From positions 1 through 23,947 of IMG/VR virus record IMGVR_UViG_3300007540_000105: DNA of 23,947 bases, one strand, 5' to 3'. Positions 8,089-15,175 of this stretch are shown here, piece by piece. The notes beneath the pieces are model-generated. The model saw only the letters and a program-made list of their open reading frames with translations, was not told the origin of the DNA and did no database searches. Origin of the DNA: a virus. Numbering within the stretch: position 1 is the stretch's first letter; every line of letters starts with the position of its first letter. Made by a program: the position numbers and the translations under genes.

Positions 8089-11000
8089 TGCCGTTTGATG
8101 TTCAAGGTGCCCGTAAAGCCGGATATACAGACGCGGAAATAGCTGCGCATCTTGGCAGTAAATACGGGTTCGACACAGATGGGGCTATCGCTGTTGGGTA
8201 TTCCCCGGCGCAAGTGATTGCGCACCTTGCGAACAAGAAGAAGCCTAAAAAGAAGCCCGAGGAAGAAGACCAAGGCTTCCTGCGTTCCGTTGCCGATAGC
8301 CCTGTTATTATGGCCGAAAGCGCCGCTGGTAGTCTTGCCTCTATCCTAGAGGTATTTGGCGCGGACAACCCTGTGTCCAAGACTTTAGACGACACAGCCC
8401 AATGGTTTAACAGCTTCCGTTCCGCGCAGTCGAAGAAGGACGCCGCGGAGCAGCAGCGCCTGCTGAAAGCAGCAGAAGACAAGGGTATATGGGAGAACGT
8501 AAAAGCTGCGGGTAATGCGATAGGGGTTGCTCCCCTTGATACTCTAGCTATGGTTGTGGGTAGCGCAGCGCCCTACGTTGCCTCTATACTTGGCGGGGCA
8601 GTTGTTGCTGGGGGTGTCGCTGTTGCTGGTGGTACTGGCGTAGTCAAAGGCTCCATTTACGACGCCACAGAAGAAGCACTTATCCAGAACGGTGTTTCCC
8701 CAGAAGAAGCCGCTAAAGCCGCCGATGAAGCCCAGTCCTACACTGGGGAAAACCTAGATATGATTGCCTTGGGTGGTGTTATCGGGGGCATTGCAAACAG
8801 AGTGGGCCTAGAACCTGCGCTGGCTAAATCCATTGGTATACAGGCCGTCAAAAATGCTGTGGCCAAAGGAGCGATTAAGCAGGGCGCGAAAGAATTTGCC
8901 AAAGAAGGCGTGACTGAAGCAGCGCAGGCTGGGCAAGAACAGCTAGCACAGAATTTGGCCCAACAGCGTGTGGGGGTTGATACTCCCCTTTGGCGTGGTG
9001 TGGCTGGGCAGGCAGCGTTTGAAGGTTTGGCAGGTGGTATCCTTGGTGGTAGTGTAGGGGCTAATAATGCTAGAGTAGAGGCGAACAAAGCGAAAGCCAA
9101 AACCAAAACTGGCAAGCGCAGCGCTGCGCAGGAGGCGATAGATGCAGAAGTTGAAGCTATTAGTGACCCAGAAATTGCGGATATTGTCAGAAAATACCGC
9201 AAGGTTGCTGATATACCTATCGCTGATGCAATCCAGCTTGCGACTGCGGAAGTCACCACAAAAAGAAAAAACGCCGCCCGTCCAGCCGCAGCCGACCTCG
9301 CAACCGTTGGAGACACTTTACCAGACGCCGGGAGCGCCGCCGCAGCCCCTGACCCTGCCGGAAGTCTCAACGGCTTTCGCCGTACTGGTCAGCCCGATAC
9401 CGTTGGCGGAGCAGAACCTACCACCGCGCCTAGCAATGTTACAGACGGAGGAGTGGCAACACCTAGCGCACTGGTATCTGGGAGTGAAGCAGGAACAGGA
9501 GCAGCAAACGATACATTAGTCGCGCCCACGCTTACTGCCGAGACGCAAGCTGTAGACGCTGCCGAAGCCACCACTAATGTTAATCTGACACCTGACAAAA
9601 AAGAGCGCGTTGTCGCTGGCCTTGCCACGAAGCCTGAACTTGCTACCGACCCCGCAACGGTAGAGGAAGTTGTGCGTGTCGCGGATGCGCTGCCGCTGAT
9701 AAACCCACTATTAGACGAAACGCCCGCCGATGTGGCGCAGACAACTCTAGCTACGGAGCCTCTAGCTACGAGAGAAAGCGTAGCGCTACCTGATGTGCTC
9801 CCTACGGCTACTACCGAGGCGCAAGTAGACCTTACCGAGCCTGTGTTGGATTTGACCCCCCGCGTGGCCAACGCCAGTACACTGCGCACGGTAGCGGAGC
9901 GTAGAGCGGCGTTTGTCCCTATCGTGGCGCAAGTAGCGCAGGAGGCTGGAGTCGAACTAGACGCACCCACCACTACAACACTAGTGCAGCAGCTAGCGAC
10001 CAAAAAAGGATCAAACCTCGACCCGCGTGAAGCATTGGGCAAGCTGGTTAATATAACCGCCCCCATGCCTGATATCACGCCAGTAGCCGTCGAGGATGCG
10101 CCCATTGCAGAAGCGCCCGCGCCTGTTGAAGCGCCCGCGCCTATTGCGCCAGCCGTCGAGGCTGCGCCTATTACACCCCCAGTAACAACGCCAGAAATAG
10201 CCCCGGCTTTAGAAGCGGCTGCAAACCCCGAAAATGCGCCAGTTCCCGAAGCAGATGTTGTAGCCCCGGCGTTAAATATCAACGAAGAAGCCCCTACGCC
10301 AGTAGCCATAGATAACGCACCACTAGACTCTAATCCTGAGTTTGTAGATGCTGCGCCCGTAGAGGAAGAAGTAGCACCCGCTCCTCTGGACCCCAACCTT
10401 GAGGAACTTTCGTTCCAAGACAAGAAGCGCTTGGCGCTCGACACGTTGAATAATAACCCAGACATTAAAGTGCCTGTGCAGTTCGCCTACGACGAGAAGA
10501 ACAAGAAGTTCCCTTGGAAGATCAACCAACAGAACGCCTTGGGTACGTCGAACACACGTATCATGCAGGATAGCAGCTTCAGCGGCCTTATGCAGCAGAT
10601 TGCTGGCGTGGAAACAGATACCAGTGGTAGAATTAAAAAGGCCCGCAAAGCTGACAGGCAGGCGAAAGCTACCGGTGTGAAGCCTGATTTCCTACGCCCA
10701 GAGGAAGTAGAGACAGGGGCAGATGCAGACCCAGTGCTGACTGATTTCCAGCGCGCTGCCCAAGATTTCACTACGCGCACAGAGGCGCAGTATGGGCCAA
10801 GCTGGGGCATAAGCCCTATGCGTAAGAGCGTCATCCTAGCGGATATCGCTAAGGCTTCGCAGGTAGAAGCCAACAGGACCAAAAATAGGCCTAAATACAA
10901 GCATGATATTGGCAAGAACCTGCTCCCGATAACCAGCAAGTACCAATGGTTTAAGGATTTGGCGGATAAGAAGATTGGCGCAGGCCCAATGGATGAGGAA

Positions 11001-14000
11001 TTGAAAACCCCCCTCTCCCGTGCTTCGCTTAATAAACCCTCCGATGAAGAAATGTCCTCAGAGGTCAAACGCTTGGTCAGGGTTGCTGTAGAGCAGGGGT
11101 CCAGACTGCGCACCCGTGCGGGGGGTAAACCCGCTACGCCTATGTCAGTAGCTGATATAAAGGCCGAGCTTCTCCCTGTGATGCGCAACTGGGACAACAG
11201 CCCCAAACTTGAAGTTGTGGAAGATTACATGTCCCTCCCCGCGGAGGTGCAGGACATACTCGACGGCATGAACGCCACGGACACCACACAGGGTATGATG
11301 CACAAGAATACGTTGTATATTGTGGCCGACAATATCGCCTCCAAAGAAGAGGCAAAGGCTGTGCTGTACCATGAAGCCTTGGGCCATTTAGGGCTGGAAT
11401 TAAGGTTCCAGCAAAAGCTAGGGGAGGTTTTGTCCGACATATACCTAACCAACAAGAAGGTACGGGATGCGGCGGATAAATGGCTGATTGACAACCCTGA
11501 TACCTACAATGGCGCGGAGGACGCGACAGTCCTAGCCACGGAAGAAGTGCTTGCCGGGAGGCAGGAATACGGACCTACTGACGTAGGAGCAATGGCTAGG
11601 TTGGCGGCGGTTGTGCGACAGTTTGGCAGGATGCTGAGTAAAGCCTTCAAACGTATAGTACCCTACACCGATGCTGATGTGCGGGCCATCCTCGCCTCTT
11701 CAGCGAAGGAAGTGACTGGTGGTTATAAGGGCGTTATTGCACCAAATTCCCCCGAGGGTATAGCGATGCGGAAGGCCGCAGCGGCTAATAGCGCTGCGCT
11801 CACAAAGGTACGGGAGTCTGACCTATCTACCAATGGCGGGGCTACGAGTGCTTTGAAAGCCATTGGGGACGCTATCAAGAACGGGCACGACTACAAGAAT
11901 TGGAAACCGGGCATTGAGAAATACGGCAGCCGCTTGTCGTCCGAGAACCTGCAAAAACTTATGATGGCCCTCCCAACTGACGGCATCGTGGGTTGGTATA
12001 GTGATACCTATAAAAAGGTAAGTGGGATGCGGGAGGACACCGACCCCACCCCGCTGGAGCGCCTTAATCGGCTAATCCCCCAAATGACTTCCATGCGTGG
12101 AACAATGGCACGCGCCGCCGGTAAGATGGCAGACAAACTACGTGCGTTTGTTAGCGAGCAGGGGAACGTTGCGCTGGCGGATACGATGCACTTGGCCCGT
12201 GGCAACCGTGTGGACCCCGAGACATTCGGGGATAAAGCATTAGATCAGGTATACGCCGACGACGCCCCTCTCCAGCAGAAGATAAAGAATGGTTCGGGCG
12301 TAAATCTGACCACTCAACAAAAGGCTGGGCACGCTTCTTCAGTAACTGCACGTAAAAACCAAATCAAAGAAGTATATGACGCGTGGAAAACCCTAGGTCA
12401 GCAAGATGGTGGCCATGAAATGTTTGCAGAGGTGCGTGAATACTACTCCACAATGAATAGACTAGAGCGTGCGATGCGGGATAAATATATTCAGGATATG
12501 GATATAGACGAGGATTCCAAGCAGAAGCTACTTGATACTATCCGCAAAGAACAAGAAACCGTTAGCGATGACGATGTAGATGACTCTCTATACCCTAACG
12601 TATACTTCCCATACATGCGGCATGGTAAGTTTTGGCTTAGTATATCTAACCCCGATATGAAGGGCGGGCGTCAGTTTTTCATGTTCGACAGCAGTAAAGA
12701 CCGGAATAAGTACCGTAAGGAACATGCCAAGCAGGTTGGTAGAAGCGCGGAAGACGGTGATTACTTCCGGCAGGGTGAAGACACAGCAGCGATCAAAAAG
12801 AATTTTGAAGAAAATAGCAGTATGTTGCAGGCCCAGTTCGCAATCATAGACAAAATGACGGCCACGGATAACCTCAAATACGACGCCAAGACCTATGGCG
12901 GGAAGCAAGAGGCTGTGGATGCGCTGAAGCAAGACCTGAAGGACGAACTATACCAGACCTATCTGCGCACGCGGCCAGAGGCCTCCCTGCGCAAACGGTA
13001 TATCCATGCGAACAATGTGACGGGTTTTACCAGCGATGTGCTGCGTAATTTTGTCGTGTCTGCGAACCAGTATTCTTCACAGCTAGCGAAGCTGCGGTAC
13101 AGTAAACCCATTGAAGTAGCCATAGAGGAGGCCAACGCCGCGCTGGAAGGTATGCCCCCCTCTATACAGAGCAAGCTAGGGGTAATGACCGACGCAGTGG
13201 CCGCCCGTGCCCGCAAGGTAGTTATGCCGCCCGAGCGCAGCGCTGTTACGTCCGCACTTAGTGAGATATCCTTTGTATGGTTCCTGACCGCACCTGCTAC
13301 TGCCATTATCCAGCTTACTGCTATCCCCATGCGTGTCTTGCCTAGGCTCACCACTGAGTATGGAGAGGTAAAGGGATGGAAGACGCTGGCTAAATTCTCC
13401 GGTGCTTTTTCCATCACGGGAGGGGAGCAGCTTTTCAGTTTGGAGGATTCCCAACTGTTGAGGGATAACCCTATACTGGCCAAGGCGTTCAATACCTTGC
13501 GTGACCATCGGGAGACGTTTGGTACGCTTATCACAGAGGCATTGCGGAACGAAGAAGCCCCGCTAAGTGAAACAAAAAACATGAAGTCCCGCGCTATAAA
13601 GGTAGTGGGCGCAGCGATCTCCGCCACAGAGCGTATGTCTCGCGAAGTAGCAGGGATGGCCACTTTTGAACTAGAGTACGCACGCCTTGGTAAGACGAAA
13701 CCAGACCTTACTCCTGAAGAACGGTTTGAACTGGCTATCGACGCAGCAGCAGATACTGTTAACGCCACTGTCGGTAACTACAGCGAGTTCAATAAGCCAA
13801 CGGTGTTCACGGGGGACATAGGGCGCATGGTGTTCCAGTTCAAAACCTTCTCCGCGATCACATATAAATTCTTCATTGGGGCAGTACAACAAATGGTGAA
13901 GCCATTGAACAAAGGGGACCGTGCCGCCGCGGTACGGGAAATGACAGGGGTGCTGGCTATGGGTTCCCTGTTCTTCGGTGTGACGGGGCTTCCACTATTC

Positions 14001-14882
14001 ACCATGGTTATGTGGCTGATCGACATGGCCCGCGAAATGAACGACGATGACGACGATGACGAGGAAATGCGCCGTCAAAGCCCTTATGGGTCGCACAGCG
14101 CGGAGTATCAGTTCCGTTATGAATGGCTCCCCGAAATGCTTGGGCAAAAGGTAACCGAAGGCGCGGAGTCCACCCGTCTGGTGGACATGCTGCTTAATGG
14201 CCCACTGTCGGAAATGAGCGATGTGAATATTGGGTCGCGTACTAGCTATAACGATATGTGGTTCCGGGATAACTCCCGTGCGGGGGACTCCGCTTTTGAC
14301 TGGTTTGTACACAACACAGTGGGCAACATCCCTGTGCTGTCACTGGCGAGTAACATGAGCCGCGGTGTGGACTATTTTGACAAGGGGGAATACGAAAGGG
14401 GCGTAGAATCTGTAGTCCCTTCCTTCGCGCGTAACACAATGGCGGGTATCCGGTACGCCACTGAGGGGTCCAAGACTAGCGCCGGAGACACTATAATGTC
14501 TGCGGAGGAATTGTCGGACGCTAATATAGCAGCACAGATTCTAGGGTTCCAGCCAACCCGACTGGCGCAAATACAAGAAGAACGTGCGGACAGAAACAAA
14601 CTCGAAGCCAAGGCCGAAGGGAAACGCACAGCACTACTGCGCAGGCTTAACATGGTTAGGACCAGCTACCCTGTGGATAGGGAAAAAGTCATAGATGTTG
14701 TGAAGGAAATGGCTGAATTTAATAAGCAATGGCCTGCCCCAGATATGATTATCACGGAAGAAACGATTGATAAATCCTTCAAGGGCTTCACAGACCGTAA
14801 AGAACTGCAATACCGCGGTAGCATATTCACCAAGAAGGATGCTTATAGAGGTGTCCCCGGCGCTATGCAGGCAGGGGACTAA
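8088..14882 (+). CDS. Giant internal virion (ejection) protein with HExxxH peptidase-like domain
   Basis: This 2264-residue protein has several regions. Two 25-residue repeats lie at 3-47. Residues 146-189 are hydrophobic and Gly/Ala/Val-rich (LGGAVVAGGVAVAGG). A helical region with KEGVTEAAQAGQEQLAQNLA follows. About 400-766 is a low-complexity Ala/Pro/Thr/Glu linker. About 1060-1200 is a zincin-like region with H1095-E-A-L-G-H1100 and a downstream TEE (Glu1152/1153). The next region includes NVYFPYMRHGKFWL (about 1504-1517), as in large multi-domain phage internal or polyvalent proteins. Hydrophobic segments occur at about 1724-1752 and 1953-1981, the second followed by six Asp. Length, position after the transglycosylase gene and hydrophobic segments fit a T7 gp16-like protein that leaves the capsid and helps form a channel across the inner membrane. 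The peptidase activity is unproven. Confidence 0.75.
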   Translation: MPFDVQGARKAGYTDAEIAAHLGSKYGFDTDGAIAVGYSPAQVIAHLANKKKPKKKPEEEDQGFLRSVADSPVIMAESAAGSLASILEVFGADNPVSKTLDDTAQWFNSFRSAQSKKDAAEQQRLLKAAEDKGIWENVKAAGNAIGVAPLDTLAMVVGSAAPYVASILGGAVVAGGVAVAGGTGVVKGSIYDATEEALIQNGVSPEEAAKAADEAQSYTGENLDMIALGGVIGGIANRVGLEPALAKSIGIQAVKNAVAKGAIKQGAKEFAKEGVTEAAQAGQEQLAQNLAQQRVGVDTPLWRGVAGQAAFEGLAGGILGGSVGANNARVEANKAKAKTKTGKRSAAQEAIDAEVEAISDPEIADIVRKYRKVADIPIADAIQLATAEVTTKRKNAARPAAADLATVGDTLPDAGSAAAAPDPAGSLNGFRRTGQPDTVGGAEPTTAPSNVTDGGVATPSALVSGSEAGTGAANDTLVAPTLTAETQAVDAAEATTNVNLTPDKKERVVAGLATKPELATDPATVEEVVRVADALPLINPLLDETPADVAQTTLATEPLATRESVALPDVLPTATTEAQVDLTEPVLDLTPRVANASTLRTVAERRAAFVPIVAQVAQEAGVELDAPTTTTLVQQLATKKGSNLDPREALGKLVNITAPMPDITPVAVEDAPIAEAPAPVEAPAPIAPAVEAAPITPPVTTPEIAPALEAAANPENAPVPEADVVAPALNINEEAPTPVAIDNAPLDSNPEFVDAAPVEEEVAPAPLDPNLEELSFQDKKRLALDTLNNNPDIKVPVQFAYDEKNKKFPWKINQQNALGTSNTRIMQDSSFSGLMQQIAGVETDTSGRIKKARKADRQAKATGVKPDFLRPEEVETGADADPVLTDFQRAAQDFTTRTEAQYGPSWGISPMRKSVILADIAKASQVEANRTKNRPKYKHDIGKNLLPITSKYQWFKDLADKKIGAGPMDEELKTPLSRASLNKPSDEEMSSEVKRLVRVAVEQGSRLRTRAGGKPATPMSVADIKAELLPVMRNWDNSPKLEVVEDYMSLPAEVQDILDGMNATDTTQGMMHKNTLYIVADNIASKEEAKAVLYHEALGHLGLELRFQQKLGEVLSDIYLTNKKVRDAADKWLIDNPDTYNGAEDATVLATEEVLAGRQEYGPTDVGAMARLAAVVRQFGRMLSKAFKRIVPYTDADVRAILASSAKEVTGGYKGVIAPNSPEGIAMRKAAAANSAALTKVRESDLSTNGGATSALKAIGDAIKNGHDYKNWKPGIEKYGSRLSSENLQKLMMALPTDGIVGWYSDTYKKVSGMREDTDPTPLERLNRLIPQMTSMRGTMARAAGKMADKLRAFVSEQGNVALADTMHLARGNRVDPETFGDKALDQVYADDAPLQQKIKNGSGVNLTTQQKAGHASSVTARKNQIKEVYDAWKTLGQQDGGHEMFAEVREYYSTMNRLERAMRDKYIQDMDIDEDSKQKLLDTIRKEQETVSDDDVDDSLYPNVYFPYMRHGKFWLSISNPDMKGGRQFFMFDSSKDRNKYRKEHAKQVGRSAEDGDYFRQGEDTAAIKKNFEENSSMLQAQFAIIDKMTATDNLKYDAKTYGGKQEAVDALKQDLKDELYQTYLRTRPEASLRKRYIHANNVTGFTSDVLRNFVVSANQYSSQLAKLRYSKPIEVAIEEANAALEGMPPSIQSKLGVMTDAVAARARKVVMPPERSAVTSALSEISFVWFLTAPATAIIQLTAIPMRVLPRLTTEYGEVKGWKTLAKFSGAFSITGGEQLFSLEDSQLLRDNPILAKAFNTLRDHRETFGTLITEALRNEEAPLSETKNMKSRAIKVVGAAISATERMSREVAGMATFELEYARLGKTKPDLTPEERFELAIDAAADTVNATVGNYSEFNKPTVFTGDIGRMVFQFKTFSAITYKFFIGAVQQMVKPLNKGDRAAAVREMTGVLAMGSLFFGVTGLPLFTMVMWLIDMAREMNDDDDDDEEMRRQSPYGSHSAEYQFRYEWLPEMLGQKVTEGAESTRLVDMLLNGPLSEMSDVNIGSRTSYNDMWFRDNSRAGDSAFDWFVHNTVGNIPVLSLASNMSRGVDYFDKGEYERGVESVVPSFARNTMAGIRYATEGSKTSAGDTIMSAEELSDANIAAQILGFQPTRLAQIQEERADRNKLEAKAEGKRTALLRRLNMVRTSYPVDREKVIDVVKEMAEFNKQWPAPDMIITEETIDKSFKGFTDRKELQYRGSIFTKKDAYRGVPGAMQAGD
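8094..8228 (+). repeat. Two-copy 25-residue N-terminal repeat
   Basis: Residues 3-22 (FDVQGARKAGYTDAEIAAHL) and 28-47 (FDTDGAIAVGYSPAQVIAHL) align without gaps at a 25-residue offset. Shared positions are FD, GA, GY and AHL. Similar short helical repeats occur at the N-terminus of other large phage internal proteins. Their role is unknown; docking to another virion protein is possible. Confidence 0.8.
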
Positions 14883-14883
14883 G

Positions 14884-14914
14884 GAAAAACCCCCGCCATT
14901 TCTGGCGAGGGTCC
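14884..14914 (-). terminator. Rho-independent terminator for the leftward (minus) operon
   Basis: Bases 14889-14898 (ACCCCCGCCA) pair with 14903-14912 (TGGCGAGGGT) over 10 positions with one mismatch and a 4-base loop. Read on the minus strand, the loop is GAAA and the stem is followed by a run of T (complement of AAAAA at 14885-14889). On the plus strand no T tract follows, so the element is directional. It lies immediately after the late operon's stop and 61 bases beyond the last early gene. Confidence 0.78.
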
Positions 14915-14974
14915 TAGTTCTGAGCAAGTGAACCACACTTAAAGGTAGGAGCAAACTACCGGTGGCCACTATAC

Positions 14975-15175
14975 CTAGATTCTCCATACCCGTAAACCCC
15001 TAATACCATCTACGATCACTACCTTCTGGACCGTCCTGATACGTAGTGACGCTAGGTGGAGTCTAATTTCCCGCCTCACGCGCTTGCAATCAAGGCATGG
15101 AAAGAACAAGTCGCTGCCCTTTTTGAACTTGCTCCACGGTATCTCGTACTGCACTCCTTCAACTATCATCACCAC
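14975..15175 (-). CDS. Small conserved phage protein, unknown function
   Basis: This 66-residue protein overlaps the 3' end of the primase-helicase gene by 17 bases. It can start at GTG (15175) or at the ATG of its third codon (15169). It is basic, with VQYEIPWSKFKKGSDLFFPC (residues 8-27), Cys27 and Cys30, and ends in VVIVDGIRGLRVWRI. The pattern W..F..G..FF(I/V)PCLD....R followed by a terminal G(I/L)RVWR is one I recall from short phage proteins encoded near replication genes. No catalytic motif is visible. The two Cys could bind metal only if paired with another partner. It is the last gene before the minus-strand terminator. Being coupled to the primase suggests a replication accessory, but that is an inference. 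Confidence 0.66.
   Translation of the reverse strand: MVMIVEGVQYEIPWSKFKKGSDLFFPCLDCKRVRREIRLHLASLRIRTVQKVVIVDGIRGLRVWRI

Noticed and set aside
9389-10465. Long antisense open frame (358 codons) opposite the giant protein gene
   Set aside because: It is the reverse of the Ala/Pro/Thr-rich linker. Its Ser/Ala/Gly/Val composition follows from that bias, and it has no motif.
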